A DNA stretch of 33,049 bases from Anaerolineae bacterium (GCA_026645745.1 JAPKMU010000007.1:1-33049), one strand, 5' to 3'. Shown: positions 15,020 through 22,852, counted from the first letter of the stretch. Program-made: numbers and translations. Notes: generated by a model from the letters alone, not told the origin.

Positions 15020-15781
15020 TTAAATTTCGTCTCCGCTGAGCGCACACGATTTCAAATGTTCAGGCATCACATTGGTATTCGCCAGCACTTCAAGCCCGGA
15101 GCGATCCACCACGTAAAAGCAGCGTCCGTTCTTACGCAGCAGTCCGGCGTTGAGCAGTCCGCGCAGCGCCCGCCCGACCACTTCACGGGTGGTACCGAGG
15201 ATCGACGCCATTTCTTCTTGGGTGAGCTGAGACGGTGTTTCTGCGATTTGATCGGCGTAGGTGGTTTCATGTAGGAAAAGCTTGGCAAGGCGGGAGGGAA
15301 TACTGCGGAAGGTCATGTCTTCCAGCCGTTCGATGTATTCCCGGTTGACGTGCGCCAGCGCCTTGACCGTGTTTTGCAGCAGGCGCGCATCCCCCGCCAA
15401 TAGATCATGCAGGCGATCCGGCGCGATCACCATGACGACCACATTCGTCACGGCGACGGCATTAAACGGGTTGATTCCGCCATCAGCGGCAGCGACTTCG
15501 TTAAACGAGGACGGCGACCGGAGCAGACTCAGCGTGTGCAAGCGCCCTTCGCCGTTAATACGATAGATGCGCACCAGCCCATCAAGGATCAGATGAAAAC
15601 CCGCGCACGTCTCCCCTTCGTTGAAGATGACCGCGCCCGCTTGATATTCATGGCGGCGGGCAGCACTTTGCACACGCGCAAGGCTGTACGCATCTAGTCC
15701 TGCAAAGAATGGACTCGATTCCCATACGCTCAATGGGCTGGAGCATGAGGCTTTAGACGGTTCTTTTGAGAGTCGGCGCAT
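15020..15781 (-). CDS. Crp/Fnr-family transcriptional regulator
   Basis: 253 residues from the ATG at 15781, which has a GGTGTGAG box upstream; a GTG at 15790 is the alternative. Residues about 25-140 form a cyclic-nucleotide-binding-type beta-roll (SPFFAGLDAYSLARV, YQAGAVIFNEGETCAGFHLILDGLVRIYR, LLRSPSSFNEVAAADGG). A long dimer helix follows, then a winged helix with LTQEEMASILGTTREVVGRALRGLLNAGLL (recognition helix about 190-205). No N-terminal Cys cluster is present, so it is not an FNR-type iron-sulfur oxygen sensor; the ligand is unknown. The start lies only 14 bases after the upstream membrane-protein stop, so it is the last gene of the sortase-containing run. It could control the ferredoxin gene 153 bases downstream. 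Confidence 0.9.
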   Translation of the reverse strand: MRRLSKEPSKASCSSPLSVWESSPFFAGLDAYSLARVQSAARRHEYQAGAVIFNEGETCAGFHLILDGLVRIYRINGEGRLHTLSLLRSPSSFNEVAAADGGINPFNAVAVTNVVVMVIAPDRLHDLLAGDARLLQNTVKALAHVNREYIERLEDMTFRSIPSRLAKLFLHETTYADQIAETPSQLTQEEMASILGTTREVVGRALRGLLNAGLLRKNGRCFYVVDRSGLEVLANTNVMPEHLKSCALSGDEI

Positions 15782-15795
15782 CGCGCTCACACCAG

Positions 15796-16287
15796 CTAAC
15801 GCGGTAAGAACTGCGCGAGCAGGAACAGCAAGAGCACCAAACCGAGTGAGAGAAGTCCCATACTGCGCAAATCCGCGATCACGTAAGCATATTCGCGGCG
15901 GAGTTCATCTTCCTTGACAAAGCGCGTAGGGTTATGGAGCAGCTCCATCACTCTTTCCATCGGCAGCGCCGATACGATTTCGGCGGAACGGCGGCGGTCG
16001 TGTGGATCGTCACTGAGTTCGGTCAGTGAGCGCTTCTTGCGCGCTTCACGTTCCGCGCGGATTTCGGCGGCGCTTCGCGTGCGATATGGGTTTTTGCTCG
16101 ATGATTTTGTGCGGGCGCGTTCTTTCGCGCGTGCGCGCTGCGCTGCGGCAGTACTAGCGCGGGTAGACGCAGGGCGCGCTTTTTCGGGTGGGGAGGTCGG
16201 CTCCGCGCTGTCATCAATCTCGATCACGGGCGGTTCACCGCTCAGGTCGAGTTCATCATCCTGTTGTTCGTTCCGTTTCTGGTACAT
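15796..16287 (-). CDS. Small tail-anchored membrane protein, unknown function
   Basis: 163 residues. The first half is highly charged and low-complexity (acidic 1-40, then Arg/Lys/Ala/Ser-rich about 40-95). Then comes a helical segment (SAEIVSALPMERVMELLHNPTRFV), and a single C-terminal helix (about 140-160, MGLLSLGLVLLLFLLAQF) ends at the terminus. The topology is a cytoplasmic protein with a tail anchor. It lies 25 bases after the sortase and 14 before the regulator ATG, so it belongs to the same transcript. No family recognised. Confidence 0.7.
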   Translation of the reverse strand: MYQKRNEQQDDELDLSGEPPVIEIDDSAEPTSPPEKARPASTRASTAAAQRARAKERARTKSSSKNPYRTRSAAEIRAEREARKKRSLTELSDDPHDRRRSAEIVSALPMERVMELLHNPTRFVKEDELRREYAYVIADLRSMGLLSLGLVLLLFLLAQFLPR

Positions 16288-16312
16288 AAGACATCCTCAG
16301 AGGCGGCGCGGT

Positions 16313-17404
16313 TTATGAGACGCGCTCCGCATAGACGACGAGACGCTGGGTATTGACCTGAAAGGGGTAGCACGAGATCAGGGTTGCAACTGCACCACCG
16401 CGATCTTCCATCACATACACATCATTGGGATTGACGATCAAGATTTCGGTGACGGCGTAATTATACACCTGAGACTCGGTGCGAATCTGGAAAGGATCGC
16501 CGGGCTGTAGTTGATCGAGATAGCGGAACAATTCGCCGTAGATATCGTTGTGCGCCGCTAAGACGACATTTCCCTGCACATCCCCCGGATTCACGTTGTT
16601 GGGGAGCTGTCCAACGCCTTGCTGGAGTGCTGACCAGTCTACGCCTTGTACGATTGACGCATCGAGATTCAAACGTGGAATGTTGATCGCAACCGCTGTT
16701 TCGCGCGTGATCGGCGGGCGCTGAATATCCGGCTGCATCCATTCGCTTTGTACCAACGGACGATAAATCGCCGGAACTTCTTCGTAATTGAACTGCGCGC
16801 CGCCGGGATCGAGCGGAGAGGTATGACCGCCGGGAAGCACGATCCGGTCAAGGCGGAGCGTCGGTGTGGGTTCGATGGTGGGGATGCCCGCCCGTCGAAT
16901 ATCTTCCGCCATCTGCTGCGCCGTCGAAGTTTCGACTTCCAACTTGCCAATCGCCTGCACCATGTTGACGCCGATCACGACGACACCGATCACGGCAGCG
17001 ATTTCTACACCGATCAGTATTCGATCCATGACGCTGCGTTCGCGCGACTTTTCGGTGGGTTTGCGCGGCGTTGAAGGTGGAACAAGATCAGCGGCAGTCG
17101 GTTGATGCGGATCAAGTTCATCCTCAAAAACGGGGATGACGCCCTGTTCTTGCAGCGCCAACCGTTCCATTTCAGCTAAATTCGGCGTCTTCGTCGTGCT
17201 GATTGGCACTTTGATCACCGGAGACGGTTCATCGGCTGATCCCTGTTCCACCGGTTGGCGCGGTGGTGGGGTGCGCGGCGTGACGACTCGCCCACTGCGC
17301 CGCATCTGATCCATCTGCTGTTGGCGTGCTTCGCGTTTCTTGATCGCTAAAATGCGCTCAAGTTCTTCGATGCTCAGTTCGTCAACCGGGCGTTTATCGC
17401 GCAT
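16313..17404 (-). CDS. Sortase-family transpeptidase with long cytoplasmic N-terminal extension
   Basis: 363 residues. Residues 1-125 are charged/Pro-rich and presumably cytosolic, one helix (129-150) spans the membrane, and the sortase fold starts about residue 235 (AVAINIPRLNLDASIVQGVDW). The catalytic triad is visible: His285 in LAAHND, Cys345 in TLISCYPF and Arg354 in QRLVV. The TLxxC..P layout resembles class D/E-like sortases. Sortases cleave LPxTG-like motifs and join proteins to the envelope. No LPxTG/LAxTG-type substrate was seen among the genes in this window. The 120-residue cytoplasmic tail is longer than usual. It starts nine bases after the methyltransferase stop, and the small membrane protein follows. 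Confidence 0.9.
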   Translation of the reverse strand: MRDKRPVDELSIEELERILAIKKREARQQQMDQMRRSGRVVTPRTPPPRQPVEQGSADEPSPVIKVPISTTKTPNLAEMERLALQEQGVIPVFEDELDPHQPTAADLVPPSTPRKPTEKSRERSVMDRILIGVEIAAVIGVVVIGVNMVQAIGKLEVETSTAQQMAEDIRRAGIPTIEPTPTLRLDRIVLPGGHTSPLDPGGAQFNYEEVPAIYRPLVQSEWMQPDIQRPPITRETAVAINIPRLNLDASIVQGVDWSALQQGVGQLPNNVNPGDVQGNVVLAAHNDIYGELFRYLDQLQPGDPFQIRTESQVYNYAVTEILIVNPNDVYVMEDRGGAVATLISCYPFQVNTQRLVVYAERVS

Positions 17405-17413
17405 GACTTTCGC

Positions 17414-18217
17414 CTAGACTTTGCCAGCAACGGCGAACACCTCGCGCTGGAAGAACCAGCGGAACGGTGGAACATGAAACACGCTGTAGCGCAGCGCATC
17501 GATCACCGGATTTTCACGGTGATTCTGCGGTGGGCTTTCCAGCCATACTTTGCCCCTAAAACCTGCTTTTGCAAGCGTGCGGCGCATGCTCAAGAACGAC
17601 TGCTCATTGACATGGACGTGTTCGTTGACCGATACCAAGAACTCGCGCGGGTTTTTGGGGTATTTGTCGCCTTTGCCCATCAAACTGCGGAAAGTACGCA
17701 CGACGGGGTAGGCATAGCGGTCATACCACACGTTCGGCGCGGTATGGACGACAAATAAGCCATCCGGTTTGAGCACGCGGTGAACTTCCAACAGCGCTTG
17801 ATGCAGTTCCCAAGGATACAGATGTTCGACCACGTCAAACATCAGTACACGGTCAAAGTAACCCGTAGGGAACGGCAGTTTTTTGGCATCGGCTTGGAAT
17901 ACAGCAGTTTTTCCCGGCGTGATCCCGTTGATTCCGTCAATCACGCGGTGTGAGAGTTCAACCGCGACCGCCGCATAATCGATGCCGTAAGCATCCGCGC
18001 CCAACTGCGCGGCATGCCGCAGAATCTCACCGCGACCGCAGCCAACATCAAGAATCGCCATGCCGGGTTCGACTTTTGCCAGCCGAAACGCGGATGACAA
18101 ACGGCGCGAAAGCTGCTCGCCTTCGGAGCTGTTAAATTCATCATAGCCCTCGCACGCGGTACGGAAATACTCTTCCGTGTACAGTGTGGAGGGAAGGGGT
18201 TCTGGTTGTTTGCTCAT
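17414..18217 (-). CDS. Class I SAM-dependent methyltransferase
   Basis: 267 residues. Motif I is AILDVGCGRGEILRHAA (about 54-70), then AYGIDYAAVAVELS, DAKKLPFPTGYFDRVLMFDVVEHL and VLKPDGLFVVHTAP, the Methyltransf_11/25 pattern. The C-terminal third (YPVVRTFRSLMGKGDKYPK) resembles methyltransferases acting on glycans or lipids, but the substrate is unknown. The ATG lacks a Shine-Dalgarno. A consensus TATAAT ends eight bases upstream, so the message may be leaderless. First gene of the methyltransferase-sortase-membrane protein-Crp run. Confidence 0.85.
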   Translation of the reverse strand: MSKQPEPLPSTLYTEEYFRTACEGYDEFNSSEGEQLSRRLSSAFRLAKVEPGMAILDVGCGRGEILRHAAQLGADAYGIDYAAVAVELSHRVIDGINGITPGKTAVFQADAKKLPFPTGYFDRVLMFDVVEHLYPWELHQALLEVHRVLKPDGLFVVHTAPNVWYDRYAYPVVRTFRSLMGKGDKYPKNPREFLVSVNEHVHVNEQSFLSMRRTLAKAGFRGKVWLESPPQNHRENPVIDALRYSVFHVPPFRWFFQREVFAVAGKV

Positions 18218-18218
18218 A

Positions 18219-18244
18219 GCGCGCCATTATAGCGGATGGCGCGC
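18219..18244 (-). promoter_or_regulatory. Consensus -10 box within a perfect hairpin directly before the methyltransferase
   Basis: On the minus strand TATAAT occupies 18231-18226, eight bases before the ATG at 18217; a weak TTGCGT lies 16 bases further up. The same segment is a perfect inverted repeat, GCGCGCCAT (18219-18227) and ATGGCGCGC (18236-18244). Transcription would begin at or next to the start codon. The palindrome could be an operator over the -10 box, or a hairpin ending the TipAS message. Confidence 0.5.
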
Positions 18245-18259
18245 ATGACGCAATTCTGA

Positions 18260-18730
18260 TCAAGCGTACTTGTTTTGATCCGCTGCCTGATCGTCGTCCA
18301 GCATCCGCTGAATTTCTGCGGTTTCGAGGTCATCGACATATTGAATGATGCCATCACACAGGTAATCCGCTAAATCCGCGTGCAGCCGTTCGAACGTGGC
18401 GCGGAATTCCGGCGTTTTGTAGCCTTCGGCTAACCCGCGCATGATCTCGAAGGTGGGTTCGTAAAATGAGCGCAAATGCTCATGCCATCGCGCGAAGTGC
18501 TTCTGAACTTCGGCATCGGTTGGCGGCAGCCCGGCTTCGAGCGCGTCGGTGATATCCCAATAAATCCGGTTGCCTTCTTCAAAGATTGCGTTCTGTTGAT
18601 CGACCGTGTAATTATTCCAGCGCCGGATCGAGTCGTTAACGGTTTGGGGATTGTATTGTAGGCGGGCGCGGCGTTCGTAGTCCTTCTGCGTTTTTTCTGG
18701 GATGCGCCCGAAAACTTTCTTGCGTGCCAT
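18260..18730 (-). CDS. Stand-alone TipAS-domain protein (drug-binding domain without MerR DNA-binding part)
   Basis: 156 residues. The ATG at 18730 is chosen for its AGGAGAC box about eleven bases upstream; an in-frame ATG at 18754 has none. The central part (33-135) matches the TipAS fold seen at the C-terminus of TipAL-type MerR regulators: NDSIRRWNNYTVDQQNAIFEE, then ITDALEAGLPPTDAEVQKHFARW, then a region ending EIMRGLAEGY, and FRATFERLHADLADYLCDGI. In TipAL, SkgA and AlbA-like proteins this all-helical domain binds drugs such as thiopeptides or albicidin, and AlbA protects by sequestration. There is no helix-turn-helix here. The N-terminus is basic (MARKKVFGRIPEKTQKDYERR). One Cys (125). 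Drug sequestration is an inference. Confidence 0.72.
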   Translation of the reverse strand: MARKKVFGRIPEKTQKDYERRARLQYNPQTVNDSIRRWNNYTVDQQNAIFEEGNRIYWDITDALEAGLPPTDAEVQKHFARWHEHLRSFYEPTFEIMRGLAEGYKTPEFRATFERLHADLADYLCDGIIQYVDDLETAEIQRMLDDDQAADQNKYA

Positions 18731-18732
18731 GA

Positions 18733-18806
18733 TCTCGCTGTCTCCTGCTTTCATAACGACACAATTTTACCGTCTGACGTTACGTGAGAGTCAAGAGACA
18801 GCGAGA
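18733..18806 (-). promoter_or_regulatory. 12-base inverted repeat enclosing a putative promoter of the TipAS gene
   Basis: TCTCGCTGTCTC (18733-18744) and its exact complement GAGACAGCGAGA (18795-18806) lie 50 bases apart in the gap between the anti-sigma stop and the TipAS start. On the minus strand the downstream arm contains most of the GGAGAC ribosome-binding box. TTGACT and TAAAAT (spacer 19) lie between the arms. On a read-through transcript the arms could pair and hide the ribosome-binding site. On DNA they could be two half-sites of an operator. Confidence 0.5.
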
Positions 18807-18819
18807 AATCGAGTACTAC

Positions 18820-20061
18820 TTAGGGGATATCAATGGTGAACACCCAAGGACCTGCTGTATACCGGGCAAATACGCGATACGCCTCATTAAGCGCAGCGCC
18901 AACATCAACCCCTTCCGGTGTAGTGACAAGATTGAAGTTGAAGGCTCCCGGCGTGTCTGTGCGCACGGTGATTTCGATGCCTTGCTCGGCAAGAATGCGC
19001 TCGAATTCGGCAATCGCCTCCTCCGTGTGAGCATACGGCGAAACCAGTTCGTTGATCGTCAGCGTGAACGTGATCGGTTCTTGTTGGTAAGGCGCATAAA
19101 ACGTCAGGATGCCGCACCGCGTACTGTCCTCGGTGCTCACAATCTCCCAACTCGCTTGGCTGATCTCCGCGCCGCCTGTTGTCAGAACCGCCGAAGGCGT
19201 CCAGTCTTCAGGAGTCGGCAGATCAAAGCATATGTTTAGCTGCGTTGCTGACGGCGTAACGATCATGTCGCCAACTGAAAAACTCAACCCGTTTGCCTCA
19301 GCGGTTTGATCGACCGAGACTTGTATTGCCGGAATATAGGGTAGGTCGAAATCGAATGTGAATACGCCAAGCAGATTTACCGGGTCAATGCCGAAGTCGA
19401 TGGCGATGCCGGGTTCGGGAGTCGCATCCGATCCACCGCCGCCGCCTGAGCCGTAGCCGAAACCGCCGCCCGATCCACCGCTTGCTTCCTCGGTTGGCTG
19501 TTGTACAGGTTCGGCGGAGAGCGTGAGTTCAAAGCGCATATCGAGCACGTCGGGCGGATTTTCCACAAACGCCGCACCGAACGTCGTCACGTACTCCGAG
19601 CCTTCGGGAGTCATGAGTCCGCCGCCGCTGCCGCCCCCGTCGGAATAGAAACTGTTATCCGCATCGGTCAGAACAAAACGCCCTTCCACGACTGCGCCTT
19701 GATAGTCGGGCGGCACTGCCACCGAATACCCGATTGCGATCCGGTTTGCGTCCGCATACGCCCAATCGAGCGTCACCGTTACGTCGTCAATCGTTTGCGA
19801 CAAACCCAACTCGGTGACGAGGTTGGCTTCCATCGCCCCGCTAATCCCCGGATCGGTGATTTGGACGCGCACAACCGCGTAGACTGCCGCCGCTGCGACC
19901 AGCATCAGCAGCATCACCACGATCAACGAAATGCTGCGCGTCACCCGCGCCGCCCGGTGTGCTGGAATTTCTTGACTGAGGTTTTCCCACAGGTTCATGT
20001 CGTCAGGTATCTCCTGTTTTGCGATCTGATCAAGTGCTGCGCGGATATGCTTGTCGTTCAT
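18820..20061 (-). CDS. Membrane anti-sigma-factor-like protein with DUF4179-type extracellular part
   Basis: 413 residues. A short cytoplasmic N-terminus (1-40, MNDKHIRAALDQIAKQEIPDDMNLWENL) is followed by one helix (43-64) and a large exported region. The segment after the helix (ITDPGISGAMEANLVTELGLSQTIDDVTVTLDWAYADANRIAIGYSV) is typical of DUF4179 proteins found beside ECF sigma factors. A Gly/Ser-rich linker lies about residues 200-220 and a second beta-rich domain follows. The sigma-factor gene ends only three bases before its start, which fits a sigma/anti-sigma pair with the N-terminal stretch holding the sigma factor. Confidence 0.78.
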   Translation of the reverse strand: MNDKHIRAALDQIAKQEIPDDMNLWENLSQEIPAHRAARVTRSISLIVVMLLMLVAAAAVYAVVRVQITDPGISGAMEANLVTELGLSQTIDDVTVTLDWAYADANRIAIGYSVAVPPDYQGAVVEGRFVLTDADNSFYSDGGGSGGGLMTPEGSEYVTTFGAAFVENPPDVLDMRFELTLSAEPVQQPTEEASGGSGGGFGYGSGGGGGSDATPEPGIAIDFGIDPVNLLGVFTFDFDLPYIPAIQVSVDQTAEANGLSFSVGDMIVTPSATQLNICFDLPTPEDWTPSAVLTTGGAEISQASWEIVSTEDSTRCGILTFYAPYQQEPITFTLTINELVSPYAHTEEAIAEFERILAEQGIEITVRTDTPGAFNFNLVTTPEGVDVGAALNEAYRVFARYTAGPWVFTIDIP

Positions 20062-20064
20062 CGC

Positions 20065-20625
20065 TTATCCCTCCTTGACCACGCGGTCAAGCAAGATGCG
20101 CAAATGCTTGCGAGCAGCATGCAGCCGCCATTTGATCGTGCCTTCCGGCGCGCCAAGCCATGCGGACATCTCACTCTCGCTCAAGTTCAGGTAGTAACGC
20201 AGGACGACTGCCGCGCGCTGTTCCGGCGTGAGTGCCAGCAGCGCTTGGCGCACGTTCTCGCGCAGTTCGTCGGCTTCTGCCTGATCTTGCGGATCAGACA
20301 CCGGAGCATGAAGGAGGGAATTCCAGTCTTCAGCGGTATCGAGTGTGACGAGGCGGTTGTCGCGCTGGGTGGCTTGCACCGCTGCATTGACGACAATCCG
20401 CAGAAAATAGGGTTGAAACGGACGACGCATATCAAAGCGGTCGATGGCGCGGTATACGCGCAGAAATGCAGCTTGCACGACTTCCTCCGCCACCCCGCGA
20501 TCATGCGTGATCAAGTAGGCGGTGCGCACCGCACGCACTTGATGGGCTTCGACCAATGCTTCCAATCCGCCAATATCCCCCGCTTTAAGCCGTAACAATG
20601 ACTGGAGATCATCCAATGATTCCAT
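20065..20625 (-). CDS. ECF-type RNA polymerase sigma factor
   Basis: 186 residues. Region 2 is about 15-80 (LVEAHQVRAVRTAYLITHDRGVAEEVVQAAFLRVYRAIDRFD, then RPFQPYFLRIVVNAA). Region 4 is about 120-180 (LRENVRQALLALTPEQRAAVVLRYYLNLSESEMSAWLGAPEGTIKWRLHAARKHL), containing the helix-turn-helix. It directs RNA polymerase to a small regulon when released from the membrane protein encoded downstream. A GGAGG box touches the ATG at 20625 without spacing, so a TTG three codons later may be the real start. A 12-base palindrome overlaps the expected transcription start. Confidence 0.92.
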   Translation of the reverse strand: MESLDDLQSLLRLKAGDIGGLEALVEAHQVRAVRTAYLITHDRGVAEEVVQAAFLRVYRAIDRFDMRRPFQPYFLRIVVNAAVQATQRDNRLVTLDTAEDWNSLLHAPVSDPQDQAEADELRENVRQALLALTPEQRAAVVLRYYLNLSESEMSAWLGAPEGTIKWRLHAARKHLRILLDRVVKEG

Positions 20626-20632
20626 CCTCCAC

Positions 20633-20654
20633 GTGAGCGCTCACATGGGATATA
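20633..20654 (-). promoter_or_regulatory. Palindrome GTGAGCGCTCAC at the sigma-factor promoter
   Basis: The perfect 12-base palindrome GTGAGCGCTCAC (20633-20644) lies eight bases before the sigma-factor ATG. It is just downstream of a minus-strand TATATC (20654-20649) that could be the -10 box. The sequence equals the core of the ideal symmetric lac operator, as used by LacI/GalR-type repressors. No such repressor is encoded in the window, and a 12-base palindrome is not rare by chance. Confidence 0.4.
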
Positions 20655-20698
20655 TCAAGGAGATAAGCGCAAGGTTTGAAACTGGAGAGTGCAAAGAA

Positions 20699-20722
20699 CG
20701 CGGAGAGATTTTTCTCTCCGCG
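20699..20722. terminator. Hairpin after the VWA lipoprotein gene
   Basis: CGCGGAGAGA (20699-20708), loop TTTT, TCTCTCCGCG (20713-20722): a perfect 10-bp stem beginning 18 bases past the VWA stop on the minus strand. On that strand the loop is AAAA and no T-run follows. The flanks (GCAAAGAACGCGGAGAG...) resemble dispersed intergenic repeats. Confidence 0.55.
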
Positions 20723-20740
20723 CTCTCTGCGATAGAGGGC

Positions 20741-22642
20741 TTAGAAATAGCTGCTGATCACGTTGAGAATGTTGAGAATGTTGTTCGGATCACCCGTGAC
20801 GACTTCGGTGTAGCTGGCACGGGCGATTTCTTCCAATGTACCGGTATCCGCATCCGAACCGTAAGCAACCGGGATCACGATGATCGGATTGATTTCATCG
20901 CGTGAACCCGCAATCTTGTTGATCACATCCTCCAAGCGCGAACAACCCTCGGAGTCACAGGTATCCTGCCCATCACTCAGAATCAACAGTGCGCGAATGC
21001 GATCCGGTTCGCTGACCGCTTCGAGCGCGTCAATGGCAATGCGCGCGGCGGTATACAGTGACGTGCTGCCGCCCGCTTCCAAACAGCGCCCACTAAGTGC
21101 ATTATCCGGCATCTGCACACCGCCAACTTGACAGTTGACATACGCATTGATGATCGGGCGTACACGCTCCAACCGGTCGAGCGGCGACCAAACGGTGACG
21201 GAATCGCTGAAGGTCATCAAGCCGATGCGGTTGTTCGGTCCCATCGCCGCCAAGAAACTGGTGATCGCCTGCCGCGCTTGGTCGAGCCGACCTTCGTTTT
21301 CCATCGAGCCGGATACATCGACGAGAATCATCACATCGGCGGGTTTTTTGACCACCGACCACGATTCCTGAATACCGACGAGCGCCTCCGCCGACGGCAC
21401 ATCGAGGATCGCGGTTGGCTGGTTGGGATCAACGCCGTTTTCTTCAACAAACGGGAAGTCGAGCGGCACATCCGGGTTAGCAGGGCGGAAGCCTTCCGCC
21501 ATGATCAAGCGCTGCATATCCGGGGTCAAGACAAATTCGGTGAAGATGCGCGCGGCGGTTTGTTGTTCCGGTGTTACCCAAGAAGCGTTGACGATCCCAA
21601 ACGCGTGTTCATGCCAGAATGTGCCTTCTTCCGGGTAGATGGCAACCAAACGTTCACGCGGGCGGTTGCATACCCGGTCGCCCTGCTGCGCGCCGCGATT
21701 CAAGCAGATCAAGTCGGTTTCTTCGAGCGCGAGGAAATCAAGAAAATCGGGTCCGCGCCCGATATATTCGATGAAATCCTCAGTGCTGCGCGAATAATGC
21801 CGGATCAAGCTCTCGATCTCGCGCACGCAGTTCCGCACCGCGTCATCATCGACCGCATCGAGTGTTAAGCGGCGGTCAGTGTAACCCGCATCGCGCGCAC
21901 ACGCGTAGAATTCGGCAATCGTGGTTGAAAGTCCGGTGCTGCTGTTGGTCGGATCAGCGTGACCGTAATACACCGCGCGCCGTCCGTTGATGATCCCGTA
22001 ATCTTGCCAACCGTTCGGGGAGCGCAGCACGTTGAGCAGATCATCCCACCCAATCGACTCGCTGCCAATGGTCGTCTGAATTGCCTGTACGCGACTCTCC
22101 CACATGCCGATCACAACCGGGGTAAGGGCGGTTGGCACGACAGCAGCGAGATCAAACACCTGCTGCCGCGCATTCACATTGACGAGTTCAAACCAATGGC
22201 TTACCGAAGGCTGATAAATCGTCGGGTGATACAGATTCTCGGCGGTCGGGTCGGTGATCGCATTGACGATCCCCTGTGCGATTGCGCCGGATGATCCGCT
22301 GGCGGGCTGCTGACCGCGCACATACACAGGCGGCTGATCACCCCATGCTTGACCCGTCACCGGATTGCGCCCTTCAGCGGAAATGCGGTTGAAGGTTTCA
22401 ATGATGCGCGGCATGTACTGCTGTGTTTCTGGCGAATACGCGATGTAGACATCGACGGCATTGTTCGGGCGGGCGATTCCGCCGCTTTCGGGGTAGGTTT
22501 CAATGTTGGTGCGGGTCATGTACGAGGGCAGCGGCGGCAGCACGGCGGAGTTTGTGCTGGAACCGCTCTCGGATGTGCTGCCATTACACGATGTAAGCGC
22601 AAATGCCAACAGAACGAGCAACATCAGATGCGGGTAACGCAT
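20741..22642 (-). CDS. Lipoprotein combining a substrate-binding-protein-like domain and a VWA domain
   Basis: 633 residues. The signal peptide ends in a lipobox LTSC (Cys19), so it is a lipoprotein. Residues about 60-400 resemble an extracellular solute-binding protein fold (AVDVYIAYSPETQQYMPRIIETFN, then WVTPEQQTAARIFTEFVLTPDMQ). Residues about 430-633 are a von Willebrand A domain with the MIDAS motif DVSGS (442-446), later Thr (GGSTS) and LSDGQD. Such fusions bind metal-dependently to proteins or matrix; the cargo of the first domain is unknown. AGAGGAG lies before the ATG. It is transcribed in the same direction as the sigma/anti-sigma pair, but a hairpin separates them. Confidence 0.88.
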   Translation of the reverse strand: MRYPHLMLLVLLAFALTSCNGSTSESGSSTNSAVLPPLPSYMTRTNIETYPESGGIARPNNAVDVYIAYSPETQQYMPRIIETFNRISAEGRNPVTGQAWGDQPPVYVRGQQPASGSSGAIAQGIVNAITDPTAENLYHPTIYQPSVSHWFELVNVNARQQVFDLAAVVPTALTPVVIGMWESRVQAIQTTIGSESIGWDDLLNVLRSPNGWQDYGIINGRRAVYYGHADPTNSSTGLSTTIAEFYACARDAGYTDRRLTLDAVDDDAVRNCVREIESLIRHYSRSTEDFIEYIGRGPDFLDFLALEETDLICLNRGAQQGDRVCNRPRERLVAIYPEEGTFWHEHAFGIVNASWVTPEQQTAARIFTEFVLTPDMQRLIMAEGFRPANPDVPLDFPFVEENGVDPNQPTAILDVPSAEALVGIQESWSVVKKPADVMILVDVSGSMENEGRLDQARQAITSFLAAMGPNNRIGLMTFSDSVTVWSPLDRLERVRPIINAYVNCQVGGVQMPDNALSGRCLEAGGSTSLYTAARIAIDALEAVSEPDRIRALLILSDGQDTCDSEGCSRLEDVINKIAGSRDEINPIIVIPVAYGSDADTGTLEEIARASYTEVVTGDPNNILNILNVISSYF

Positions 22643-22806
22643 AGCATCTCCTCTCTGAGTTCATAATTCAGTATACGTTACCGCATGGCGTTACGGTGTG
22701 GGATGCGACGAGATTTAACAATCGAGGTGTCTTGGAAGGAAATGCACATGCGATAGCGCAGTGTTAAAACACGTCAGTGCAACGCTCAATCGGAATGCGT
22801 GCGTGT

Positions 22807-22812
22807 TATACT
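22807..22812 (+). promoter_or_regulatory. Putative -10 box of the TPR gene at 22853
   Basis: TATACT at 22807-22812 would start transcription near 22819 and give a leader of about 34 bases with GGAGG before the ATG. No clear -35 box is seen. Confidence 0.35.
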
Positions 22813-22852
22813 TAACCATGAACATGCGCGCTCGTCTCGCGGAGGATGCCCC

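Noticed and set aside
19501..20595. Open frame (364 codons) antisense to the sigma/anti-sigma pair
   Set aside because: It overlaps two well-supported genes on the other strand and shows no recognisable motif or start signal.
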